NCBI GenBank assembly: GCA_019828595.1
Contig: JAHQRK010000036.1
Coordinates: forward strand, 124,001-188,000
DNA: 64,000 bases
Source of the DNA: Aphanomyces cochlioides
Lineage: Eukaryota; Oomycota; Saprolegniomycetes; Saprolegniales; Verrucalvaceae
Reading direction: 5' to 3'
Shown: positions 1 through 9,924 of the stretch, one piece after another
How positions within the stretch are numbered: position 1 is the stretch's first letter
How the letters are laid out: each line of letters starts with the position of its first letter
The notes under the pieces: generated by a model
The model's input: the letters and a program-made list of their open reading frames with translations, nothing else
What the model was told of the DNA's origin: nothing
Databases searched by the model: none
Program-made: the position numbers and the translations under genes

Positions 1-1136
1 AAATACACGACATCGACGACGAGAAAAAAGCACACCCGATAAGTGTCTTTGAGCTCTCTGAAGTTATCAATCGCATCTCTGAAAATGCTCCTGGGGTCAC
101 TGAATACATGTATCGCTTTCTTTTCTCCTGTTGCTTCGTGGGCCGTTTCAGAATTGGTGAAATGCTTGCGCTCCGTTGGAACGACGTGTCTTTAAAGAAG
201 GATGAGCACGGTCGATATCTCTCAGTCAGATTGCGGTGGCATAAGAAGGCCTCCGTTGATGAAGAATGCCAAGTGTACAACATAGTGGATGAGTTGGCTT
301 ACCCGTGTCTTAAAGTGTGTGGTCTTTTTGAGGATTATCAGCTTGCGATGTCTCGACTTGGCCATAATATTGATCCCAGCAATTTTGTCTTTCCCAACTC
401 GACCACAATGCATCAAGGAATTATACGTTTGGACTGAGGGAAGAGTATGGATCAAACGTTGGTCCGTCGATTTTTGGATGGAATTGTTGAAAGATGCCAG
501 GATAATCCTACGGGTGTGTCGCTCCATAGCATGCGAAGAGGTGGAAGTTACTTTCGTGTCTTCGTTTCACAAGAAATGCGATTTACGTTTCGTCAACTTA
601 TGGCCTGGTCTCGATGGGACGACGCCAAAACGTTGTGCGAGTACTTGGTTACACGTAGCCTGAGCAACGAGATCGACCCAACTAATCTACTGAGGGATTT
701 GCGTGTGGCAAAAGCAACTGTGACTCAGTCTGTGCCCACTCAACGAAATGTGCCCAATGACTCGTTTCCTGCAGCTCCATGCAATGTTTGTCGATGCTCG
801 TCCTCAGACAATCGCCAAATCAAGCGTCAAACGACAATGCAAGAGTTTGTTGCAATCAAAACGATTCCAACGGCACGATAGGCTCGAGAAGTCTGGGGTC
901 AGTGGTTTTACCAAGATCCTCAGCATGGTAGAACTCGGGCATTGAAAGATTTCTCAAAGGACATGGTGCGTGAAGATCGAAAAAAGTACTCTGAGCGCCA
1001 AACAATTGCAAAAGCTTTTTCAAAGTTCAGTTGTTTCGACCACTTTGAAGCTGCTTATGCTAGTCATACTGACTCGTATGTGTCGATCTTGCGTGAGGTG
1101 AGGAAGAGAAAATGTGAAAACAAGCTGTATTCGTGA
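1..1136 (+). pseudogene. Crypton-type tyrosine recombinase, copy 1 (5' end outside the window)
   Basis: One reading frame (codons from base 3) runs to a TGA at 1136, broken only by in-frame stops at 435-437 (TGA) and 879-881 (TAG). It encodes the catalytic half of a tyrosine recombinase: the box-I arginine in FRIGEMLALRWNDV, the H-x-x-R motif in HSMRRGG, and a candidate nucleophile tyrosine in CEYLVT. The order and spacing fit the integrases of Crypton DNA transposons, which move through a circular intermediate; the family name is inferred from motif pattern. The protein aligns along its length with the copy at 1763-3195. At the first stop copy 2 has Trp (TGG), so a single G-to-A change explains TGA. 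The second stop lies in a poorly conserved linker. Non-functional as it stands. Confidence 0.75.
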
Positions 1137-1762
1137 TTCATTAAAGTAAAATTGAATCTTCAAAGGATGTGGTATCGTGAGCTCAGTAAACACACTCATC
1201 CTCATCGGTTTGTGGACATAAATTTGAGAGCTCTGGCCCCGAGAGCTATTCTTGCGGGGATGGCTTTGTTCTCCTTGATTTCTTTGAAGAGGACGAAAGC
1301 ATTTCTTCATTTGTCTGGGGATGCTCAATTCCAAAGCATACATTGTGCCATTCGTCTCCATCATGTGCAAATGCCGTCTGACTCGACGGCTTCAGAGTGA
1401 GCAATCTTCAATGAACACCATAAATCATGGAGATATCAACCAATCAAACGAATGTCGGACGAATTTGTCGCATGCGACTACTACTATTAATAGTATTTAT
1501 CTATACATAAAATACTGGTACGACAAATATCCGACAGTTTTTTTTAGTTTTGATTCGCTGACCGACAACGGACGATCACATTATTGGCCAGTTTAGTACG
1601 CGTGCAATGTGATTGGGCGTTGGACTTGTCGCTCGAAACACATATCGTTAACATTTAACATGTACGAGAGATGATTGGTCAATGTATTTCTGGTCAGTTC
1701 AGAGCATCTTCATTTTGCCATGCTAGACCCACCACCGAAGGCCGTCATCCGAGACTCATTCC
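1137..1762. other. Spacer between the two recombinase copies
   Basis: AT-rich spacer with short open frames but no recognisable protein or RNA. Terminal repeats were not found, which is expected for Cryptons because they lack inverted repeats. The borders of the two elements therefore cannot be placed. Confidence 0.4.
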
Positions 1763-3195
1763 ATGGCGCGTCCACGAAACGCACGTATGCTACGTATCAA
1801 AAGCAATTTATGTGATTCTGCAAAGATAGACACGATGGATTGTGTGCGCTTTCTGCTACAACAGACATTTGTACCGACTTTTTTCACGAGCTTTACACGA
1901 GCGGCAAGAAGGCTCGAACAGTGGACGCTGCGAAAACATCTCTGGTGTCCTTCTTCAAGGACAACAATGTCGAACCAAATCCCGCGCAACATGCAGAAGC
2001 GAAGAAGTATGTTGTCGGTCTACAGAAGTACAACAAACAAAACAACGTCGACGAAGAGAGAAATGCGCATCCACTCACAGTCAACGAATTATCTACACTC
2101 ATGAACGGCTTTGGCGAAGAGCGGCCCTTTGTTTGCAGCATGCTGCAGCTCTTGTTTTGTTGTTGCTTTCTTGGGTGCTTTCGGATTGGAGAAGTCTTGG
2201 CTCTACGATGGAACGATGTTGCGTTTGGTGTAGACGATGGTGGAACGTGTCAATTCGCTTGAGATGGCACAAAAAAGCAAGCGTTGAGAAAGAATCTCAG
2301 GTGTATCACCTGGTTGACGAAATATCATTTCCGTGCTTGCGAGTGTGCTCGATATATCAGACGTACTTGGATAATGTCACCAAGACTAGCATAAACGTGT
2401 CCAGAGATGCATCTGTCTTTCCAAATTACAAAGTCCAAGAGCATGGATTGAAACTTGATTGGTACAAGCCATTGGAGCAAGGCTTCTTGCGCCGCTTGGT
2501 TCATTCGACGGTTGAGCTTGCCCCGACCTTACCGATTGGTATTTCCCTCCACAGTATGCGACACGGTGGTTGCTTTTTTCGTGTGTTAGAATCGTCTGAA
2601 AGACGATTCAATTTCAGAGAGTTGATGGCATGGTGTCGGAGGTCCGACGCGAAGACATGTTGCGAATATCTCGTTACAAAGAGCATTAGCGAAGAGATCG
2701 ATCCAAGAAATTTGCTACGTATCCGTGCGATTACATCTGGCGACTCGAATGGCCTGTGCTCATTAAACAACTTCGAAGCACTAGTGGAAAAAATCAAAGC
2801 TGTATTGCGCGAAGAATTGGAGCTTGCTCGTCGTGAAATGGTTAGTCTTCCAAGAGGACAAAAGGACGGCTTGGCTCAGTCGAAGATGCGCCAGACGACA
2901 ATACAGGAGCAGTTCTTATCGAAAGGTGTTCCTAGAGCAAACTCTGGTAAGATGGCTTGGGATCAATGCCTCACACCAAACCCAAAGATCGGTCTTCATC
3001 GAGCATTGAAAGACTTCACGAAGGAAATGATAAAAATCGATCGAAAGAAGTACTCTGAAAGGCACGCCTTGGCGATGGCATTTGACAAAATATCAAGACT
3101 TTGATCAATTCGAAATTGCGTATGCTGGACATACTCACACCTACTCTACTTTGTTGAAAGAAGTGCGCAAGAGAAAGCGCGAGGGTCGACTTTAA
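1763..3195 (+). pseudogene. Crypton-type tyrosine recombinase, copy 2, frameshifted
   Basis: Same protein family and orientation as copy 1 but clearly diverged in sequence, so this is not a recent tandem duplication. The likely start is ATG 1763. The recombinase frame shifts near 1838, near 2240 and near 3096, ending at TAA 3193-3195. Visible motifs are CFRIGEVLALRWNDV (box-I Arg), HSMRHGG (H-x-x-R) and CCEYLVTKS (nucleophile Tyr candidate). A basic C-terminal tail (KEVRKRKREGRL) follows, matching copy 1 (REVRKRKCENKL). No shift shows a convincing short intron, so decay is the simplest reading, though an unrecognised intron near 2240 cannot be excluded. The N-terminal part (about residues 25-150) resembles the helical core-binding region that precedes the catalytic domain in tyrosine recombinases. 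Confidence 0.75.
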
Positions 3196-3750
3196 GATTG
3201 AATGAACACTACAAGTTGTGTTTGCTTGTCTAAACTGTATCGAATAGAAGCCAATCATATCAATGTCGGACGTCGTTGTCGTTTCGCCTAAATTATCTAG
3301 ACAGAAAATCTTGTCTAGTTCCTGTAGAACCTTTAAAACTCAATAAATTGCCCTGTATTTTTCGTAGAATTTGTTTTATTTCTGTATTTTCTCCACGTAT
3401 GGCCAATTCTACCTCGATCGTGACGCTGCGAAGTACTACGAAGTACTATTGTCGGGGCAAATTGGGAACGGGCACCACTTGAAAGACGTGAATCTCAAGA
3501 ACTATTTAACGAATTTGAATGATTAAAAAAATAAAAAAAATCAGCCAATTTTTTACGTGAAAAAAAGATTTATTAAAGCATATTTGTATGGAAATGAGGA
3601 CAAAATACAAATTACTTTTTCCTTTTTTCCTCGACACCCTTGAGTAGCGATTAGGGTAATTTTCAAGCGATTTAATTGGTTAAAAGTCACGGTTCGAGCA
3701 AATAAAAACGTCTAAGAAAAAGTTTACCTTAGAGGTTTTATCCTATGTTT
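3196..3750. other. Non-coding spacer
   Basis: AT-rich sequence with poly-A/T stretches around 3520-3620. No protein, RNA gene or repeat boundary was recognised. Confidence 0.4.
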
Positions 3751-5135
3751 TTACCCACTGTCACCCTCACTGTCACTTGATGAGTCACCAGATGCATCCG
3801 AGTTGTCCACAAGTGGTGTTTGATCGGCTACCTGCATGTAGCGATCTTCGAATGACTGTGCTTTACGAAATGGCGATATCCACTGTTGGGATGTCACTCC
3901 GTCAAACTCTTCGCGAAGCCGATTTTCCAGCTCTTTCATGTTCTTGGATGGTCTTTGCGCGATCGAATTTTTTACAATTCCCCATATGATTTCGATGGGT
4001 TGAAGTTCCGGGTGGTATGGAGGAGTAAAATACAATCTATGGCCAAATTCAGAGGCTATAAGTTGAGTAGCATATACAGACTTTTCTCTGTGTTCCTTGA
4101 CCAGACACAATAGCTCAGCCTTAACCATTTGCGGCGAATATGACACTCCCTTCAATGACAACCACTGTTGAATAGCAGCCTTAGTGTCAGTCGATTTCGG
4201 ACAGAGATTCGTGTTTCTCTTGTGGTATTTCGCACCATCCATATGTATAATGCAACTGCCATACAGTGCAGCCAATGTGACACACAGTTGTCTAAACCAC
4301 TTTTCGAAAAGCTGTGAGTTGAAATTGCCATGGTAGTCATCATCGGGGATAGAACCACCACTTTTTCTCTTCGATTTGCGTGTTGAAGGCCACATAACAA
4401 GCGATTCCTCGACAAAACGGCCAGAGACGACGCCAGACACAGTCGAGGACACTATTCCAGCACCAACGATACGCATGCGAGGGTCTTTACCACTTTTTGT
4501 TTTCCTTTGTTTTGATTGGTCCACCCATGTCTTCAAGGGTGAGTGATTCAAGTTACAGTAGGACTCGTCAATAAAAACTTCTGGCACAGTTGGATTCCCA
4601 GATTGAGTGCGGTTTGACATTTTCTTTCGGAGATAATTAGTGCGAAATGCAACATTTTCGTCAGACTCAGCGAGATAAAATCGTGATTTGCCAACTTGAA
4701 ATCTGTAGCCAAGTCGGTTCAACACGACTCTCATTGTTCGGACTGGAATATCAATGGAGTGTTGAGTTCGCAAGTATTCGACAATGATATTGCAGAGACA
4801 GGCAAACAGCTGTTGTTTTGTTCCAAGATAAAAGAGTGAATCTCAGGGGCGTAGTCGTCAGCAATAGATCGAGGTCTTTGGCCACGGACAAGGGGTTTGC
4901 CATTGCCAAAGAAGGGATCGTTGTAAGTGTTCCATTCACTTATAATCTTTGATATGGTTGATTTGGCGAAGCCAAGACATTCACTTACGATGTCACGCAG
5001 AGGCATGGTATGTCCCACGGTACCAGCTCTCTGGCTCTTGAAGTAGTCGTGACATCTGACCACAAGGAGCTTCTCTTGGGCGGACAATACGTGTTTTTTC
5101 TTCACAACGGTCGAAAGCATCGAGGGAACTGGCAT
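3751..5135 (-). pseudogene. Tc1/IS630-like transposase A, one frameshift
   Basis: The N-terminal part (5135 down to about 4770) carries a helix-turn-helix region and the linker RGQRPRSI; the C-terminal part (about 4773 to 3751) holds the DDE catalytic domain in another frame. A single frameshift near 4760 separates them. Catalytic residues are visible: first Asp in VFIDESYCN, second Asp in IIHMDGAKYH, and the Glu region in YHPELQPIEIIWGIVKN. The protein ends in an acidic Ser/Asp/Glu tail (DASGDSSSDSEGDSG), shared in style with the neighbouring copy. This is the IS630/Tc1 superfamily, whose members cut and paste at TA. I found no terminal inverted repeats flanking it. All three catalytic positions are intact, so the damage may be recent or due to a base error. 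Confidence 0.75.
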
Positions 5136-5235
5136 GTCTCATATAAATTCACAGAACTCAGGGGTAAGACATGATTATACAGGTACTCTATATATTAATA
5201 TTGCCCAAAGATATCAATTATCAAAAGAAAATATA

Positions 5236-6370
5236 TTATGCAGTTATTGGAGACAACTCTTCCTCGACGTTGGTCTCATCCTCAGACTCTGAGTCGCTTT
5301 CAGAATTGCTTGCATCACTAAAACTATCGCGTTCAGCGTCGGAATACTGATTTGGTGCTTCTTTTTCGTCGAGCGCATGAATATGATCATGCAGCTGTTC
5401 CAAGTTTTTATTCGAGGCGATAATGCAATCATAAATGTTCGCAGAGGTCAACAAGTCAAAAGCTTCTTCCAAACGAATCAAAACATCCTTGAAGGTAGTG
5501 GAATCGTTGTATTGACGGCCAACTTTTCCTTTTACAATATTCCAAACCAATTCAATCTGTTGCAGATCGGAGTATCTAGGGGGAGTATAAACTACTTCAT
5601 GGCCATGTTCACGAGCCATATTTACAATCACAGGATCCACGTTTTTTTCACATGGTCAGACAATTTCGACCACAAAATTGATTTAATTTCACCAGGATTG
5701 AAATCAATTCTCAAGTTTTTACAAGCATTTTCCATGTCAATTTTTTCCAATTATACCGAGGGGTATCAAGGGGTAGACATTTATGATATTTTGCATTGTC
5801 CATGACAATAATTGCGTTTGATAAATTCATTTCGTTCATTTCATGCAATAATTTTTCAAACCAATTAACAAAATAATTGTGGTTGAACATCCCATGATAA
5901 TCCTTTGGAGTTCTTTTTCCTTTTCCACCACCAACAAAAATATCCAGACCAAGTAATTTATTGTTTTCCCATCCACCATCCAGTATTCCTGCAATAAAGC
6001 AATATCTTTGCCCTTTGTGATTTCCCTTGGATTGTAAATCCAATTTATCAGTGGGATCATATAAACTGTCCTTGTGTCGTGAATAATGGTGGTGGCTATA
6101 AGATTCATCCATGTAAATAATTGTAGGAGAATTTGATCCAAAAAAATTTCCAAACATTTTTGATACATAAATGTCTTTTGAAATGATACTTTCCAATGAC
6201 AAATGATATCCAATTTTTCCACTTGGTTTCCCACGTTTAAATCCATTTTTTTCCAAATATAATTGAACAACACGTAAACACGCCAATTTATCCTTAGGAT
6301 TGTCCACATCCACTTGAATAAAAAAAATTTGCGTAAGAAATCCATAACATCACTTGCAACCACTCGACAT
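5236..6370 (-). pseudogene. Tc1/IS630-like transposase B, 5'-truncated and frameshifted
   Basis: A relative of transposase A, diverged in sequence. Going 5' to 3' on the minus strand: about 18 residues from 6370, a shift at a T-run near 6320, the frame with IIYMDESYSHHHYS (first Asp) and AIIVMDNAKYH (second Asp) down to about 5711, a second shift near 5650-5700, then YTPPRYSDLQQIELVWNIVK (third acidic site) and an acidic tail ending at 5236. The N-terminal DNA-binding part is missing. The frame meets the end of the mariner gene almost exactly at 6375-6380, so the mariner sequence probably cut off its 5' end. The missing N-terminal portion resembles the plus-strand fragment at 8899-9254. Confidence 0.7.
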
Positions 6371-6379
6371 TGGACAACA

Positions 6380-7633
6380 TCAAATATGAACGGCTTGCAA
6401 AGAGGCAGACAAAAGAGCTTCAGCTGGCCAGCTCAATGGGCCATCAAGCTGACCAAGGCGACGCTTTCGTGGCTTGTTGACATGTTTGAGCTTGTAACAA
6501 TTGTCACCATCACATTCGACGATTGATTGCATCACTCCCTGGAGTGTAATGAATACATTTTCTACAGTCGCAACTGGTAAGGCATCAAAAGCAGATCTCA
6601 CATTCCGAATCAGCTCGTCCATTGTAGTCGACGGCATCTTGAGCTGTTTCGCTTGCATTGCGTTGAAGATACCCAAGTCCAATATGTTTAAGTCGGGACT
6701 GTTTGGAGGTTGCATTCCAAAGACAATCTCGCGCCCATTCTTCAAGCAAGCTTGAACGACATCCGAGTCGGTCTCAACGCCGTGGGGCGAGGCATTGTCG
6801 TGCTGAACAAAGATCATACGCGTGTCTGATGGAAACAAGGCATGAATTCTTGGTAAAACTTCGTCAATCAGGAGCTTCTTGTAGGACTCCTTGGTCGCAG
6901 CGATCGCTTTCATTTCAATGGTACCAGCAGGGCGTAGACGGCTTGAACGCTTTGCAGGCACAGCCTCGAGAAACGGCCATACACCAATCTTGCCGTCGAA
7001 CGCAGCACCATTCACAGTACGTGGGCGAGCAATTCCAGTGAGAAACATGACCTTTGGCAGGAAGCGCTGGTTCTTTACCGGCAGATTTGGTACATCTTCC
7101 CAGGGTGCAAGATAAATTTTGTTTCTAATCTTGCGCATATAGAACCATTTCTCGTCAAGAAAGACATGGTCAGTGAATTGATCATACTGAGCATCACCGT
7201 TTGACAACGTTGAAAAGGACAGGCAGTAATTCAGTCGAGCCTTCTTGTTCTCGTCCGTCAACAATGGACGTGCTTTCGATTTGCCTTGTACAAGCTCGCC
7301 GTTCTTGATCCTCACGTGCAACGTTGACTTTGGCATGGATAGAGCAGCTGCCATCGTTGCCAAGTCTTGACGTTTTATCGGTGATAGCTTTGAAACCCGC
7401 ACTTGAAACTCTCGCACATCCTTTTCTGTTCGTCGCTTCTTGCGTCTGATGGCAAACGATTGTTTGGATTCCCCCTTTTCCCATACGCGCATGATGGTGC
7501 GCTCGCAAACACCATGGACTCCCGCAAGACGCTTTATTTCGCCATACTTCGGCTTACCACTGGACGCGTTCATAGTAAGTTGTGCATAAATTGCGACTTT
7601 GGAACTCTCAGAAAGGATCTTGCGCTCCTTCAT
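6380..7633 (-). CDS. Plant-type mariner transposase (DD39D), full-length frame
   Basis: An uninterrupted 417-aa frame from ATG 7633 (a TTG further upstream is in frame but is not a likely start). The N-terminal third is a two-part helix-turn-helix region. The catalytic domain shows DHVFLDEKWFY (first Asp), FVQHDNASPHG (second Asp) and PPNSPDLNILDLGIFNAMQ (third Asp). I count 39 residues between the second and third Asp, which is the signature of the plant mariner-like elements rather than the DD34D animal mariners; the PPNSPD.N.LDLG.F motif is also plant-like. All catalytic residues are intact, so the protein could be active. I did not find flanking terminal inverted repeats or a TA duplication, so mobility is unproven. 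A diverged relative lies at 23601-24437. Confidence 0.85.
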   Translation of the reverse strand: MKERKILSESSKVAIYAQLTMNASSGKPKYGEIKRLAGVHGVCERTIMRVWEKGESKQSFAIRRKKRRTEKDVREFQVRVSKLSPIKRQDLATMAAALSMPKSTLHVRIKNGELVQGKSKARPLLTDENKKARLNYCLSFSTLSNGDAQYDQFTDHVFLDEKWFYMRKIRNKIYLAPWEDVPNLPVKNQRFLPKVMFLTGIARPRTVNGAAFDGKIGVWPFLEAVPAKRSSRLRPAGTIEMKAIAATKESYKKLLIDEVLPRIHALFPSDTRMIFVQHDNASPHGVETDSDVVQACLKNGREIVFGMQPPNSPDLNILDLGIFNAMQAKQLKMPSTTMDELIRNVRSAFDALPVATVENVFITLQGVMQSIVECDGDNCYKLKHVNKPRKRRLGQLDGPLSWPAEALLSASLQAVHI

Positions 7634-7827
7634 TTTCGTTGGAAAATGATGCAATGACTTGCCTATACTTTAATCAAGTATATATGTTTCGTTGCATGTT
7701 TCTTGTGTGCCATGGCGCCAAATTTCACGATAAAGGCGGCAAACGAATCGCCTTGTATTGCTGAACTCATTTCTACCAATGAAATGACGAGAAAAAATTT
7801 CCTCGATTTTTGATGACTCTTCCAATG

Positions 7828-7861
7828 AAAACCTGACTTCGCAAGTTGGATGGAGTAGTAT
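7828..7861 (+). repeat. 34-bp repeat, partner at 9295-9328
   Basis: The two copies begin AAAACCTGACTTCG, end AAGTTGGATGGAGTAGTAT and differ at one base. They are in the same orientation, 1.47 kb apart. A weaker relative (AAAACCTGACGTGTTAGATTGG) lies at about 9259. They may be subterminal or terminal repeats of the Tc1-like elements whose fragments lie around them. Confidence 0.6.
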
Positions 7862-8573
7862 AAGACCATCAACAAACCCTACCCCTCTATTGAACCGTGA
7901 AAATAAATCATATTTATTTTAACAAGAAATAAATATGACAGGAGGTCAACCATAGTTTCATGGCCAGATAAACGCGCAAACACAAGTAAACTACGGTGCT
8001 CCTACATAAGCTAAAGGTTATAAGTGCTGTCGTAGAAGAAGGGTAAGTTGTTGTTGAAAATACAGGCATTCTTTCCAAAGAAACGATATGCAAATGGGAT
8101 GATACATTGTTAAAGGATTCAATGACACATCCTCGAAATGAATGCACCAATTATAAAATTATAGAGTTTTCCTTGTTTTCTGAAGACTTTGATCGATTAC
8201 ATGACACATATGAGTAATTCTACATCTCTAGCAATTTTCATAGTATATGAAGTCTTGCACACTTATCTAATAAAACAAGTCTCTTTGTCTTCTTCCAAAT
8301 GCAATATGCAATTAACAGGTTTTATTACGGTATATGGAGTCCGTGTTCAGCTTGAAATTGACCAATCAGCGAAGAATCACCTGTGGTCTTATATTTCCCG
8401 GATCGCTGTATTGTAGGGGTGAGTTGACAACGGGCACGGCAACGGAAATTTGTAATATAAATAGAATTGATAACGTGATTGGTTATAAAAGTAGTATAGA
8501 TAGGTAGTATGAAGTTCAAGCTATCTTTAGCACTAGCTTCCACAAGTAAAGCATGTCATTCAGAGAAATGCTG

Positions 8574-8602
8574 ACAACGGTCGAAAGCATCGAGGGAACT
8601 GG
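8574..8602. repeat. 29-bp exact copy of the transposase A gene start
   Basis: Identical over 29 bp (beginning ACAACGGTCGAAAGCATCGA) to 5104-5132, which on the minus strand encodes the first residues of transposase A. Nothing else of the gene is present here on either side. Confidence 0.7.
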
Positions 8603-8898
8603 GGAACTTTTATCAAGAAAAATTTTCGCTCAATGTTTTTGCCTATGTTTCTAGACTCAATTCTTTGCGGACGATTCGTTTCTAACACTTAAATGCTCTA
8701 AAACATAATATCTTGTGAGATAACGTAAAAAGAAAGAGGAATGGTTGTCATTTTGCATCGTTACATTAAATACCCTTTATAAATTGTTAAACTTTTGACT
8801 TTGCACCCATTATAAATTTATACAGGTAGACAAAGTAGCACTGTCTCTCATATCAAAGTGGTTGGACTCGGGTGCGATTGTGACGTCGGTGGTGGAGG

Positions 8899-9254
8899 AT
8901 GGCTCCAAGCTATGAAGAAGTTATTGCCTTCGTTAAAGCTGAGAGACGGCGCAGTTTAAAAAGCGAAGAAAGAATTGATATTTTACGGATTTATGCTCAA
9001 TTATTGAAGGATGGTGTCCCAAATGTAACGGAACGTGTTGGAATTATACTTGGTCGATGCAAAAAAATTGTTGTTCAAATTTGGAAACAAAATTTGGAAG
9101 AAAAAAAAATATTTGTGCCCCTCCTCCTGGAAATCCAACCACTTATGCCAGTAGAATTCCTGGTACTGGAAAAACAAGAAAAATTGTGCAAGAATTTATT
9201 CGTGAAAAAAGATTTACCCGGACTATGCTGATCTATTTTCATTTTGACCAATAG
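8899..9254 (+). pseudogene. Tc1/IS630-like transposase, N-terminal fragment
   Basis: ATG 8899 opens a frame with an HTH-like N-terminus (RRSLKSEERIDILRIYAQLL, then VTERVGIILGRCKKIV). Near 9110 the frame shifts by one at an A-run, continuing as APPPGNPTTYASRIPGTG and IREKRFTRT, where it breaks off. The linker and the end point correspond to the part missing from transposase B (5236-6370), but this piece is on the opposite strand. It is a separate truncated insertion of the same group, or the product of an inversion. Confidence 0.6.
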
Positions 9255-9294
9255 AAGGAAAACCTGACGTGTTAGATTGGATTTTCCTAAAATA

Positions 9295-9328
9295 AAAACC
9301 TGACTTCGGAAGTTGGATGGAGTAGTAT
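9295..9328 (+). repeat. 34-bp repeat, partner at 7828-7861
   Basis: Second copy of the repeat described at 7828, one mismatch. It ends 19 bp before the MITE at 9348. Confidence 0.6.
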
Positions 9329-9347
9329 TGATCACTAGTCGTAGTAA

Positions 9348-9874
9348 GAGCATCTCCACCAGAAGGGTAAAAGCGAAAAGCCATATTGTCAGTTTTACTT
9401 GGATTTGCATTTGGGTTTCTACACCAGAGGTGTGCATAAATCGACCTGCATGGTTGCCATATCCCAAAATCCCAATCGTGAAATGGTCTCACTCAACACC
9501 AGAAGCAATCCGACACCTGATTTATTCCAATAGAAACAAGGATCTAATCCTTTCAAATAATGTGGTTCTCGGCAGGATCATAGTTCGGACCTCTTTTCGA
9601 CTTGTTTACATCACAACCTGGCCAGACACTGAGTAGAGCTGCTGCTTTCTACACGTTTTTAGCTCGATGTCGTTTTGTTCGGACGTGCGCCAATATCAAA
9701 TTCTGGATCGGGATTCGGGTTTATTCCCACTTTGACCTCGTCCCAAGATGGCTATATCCAAGCCAGATTTGACACAGGTTTACCCTACGAGTTCAATTTG
9801 ACTTGGGTTTAGCCATCCTAGTGCAGAATTCTGAAGTGGAAATTGAGCATATGCCCTAAGTGGTGGAGATGCTC
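9348..9874. mobile_element. Harbinger-type MITE (527 bp)
   Basis: Perfect 14-bp terminal inverted repeats, GAGCATCTCCACCA at 9348-9361 and its complement at 9861-9874, are flanked by a 3-bp duplication TAA (9345-9347 and 9875-9877). A TAA/TTA target duplication and GAGCATCTCC-type ends are typical of PIF/Harbinger MITEs. There is no open frame of note inside. A Harbinger transposase with intact catalytic residues is present at 43406-44545, and a second MITE with the same TAA duplication but different ends is at 43000-43285. Class assignment is from termini and duplication only. Confidence 0.85.
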
Positions 9875-9924
9875 TAATAATGTTTATATTATTTTATAGA
9901 CAGAGAACTTGCCGAGACAACAAT

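Larger units (their letters stand above)
7634..8898. other. Transposon-derived spacer
   Basis: No coding region recognised. It contains one copy of a 34-bp repeat (7828-7861) whose near-identical partner is at 9295-9328, and a 29-bp piece (8574-8602) identical to the 5' end of the transposase A gene. Otherwise AT-rich sequence with short unrelated open frames. Confidence 0.5.
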
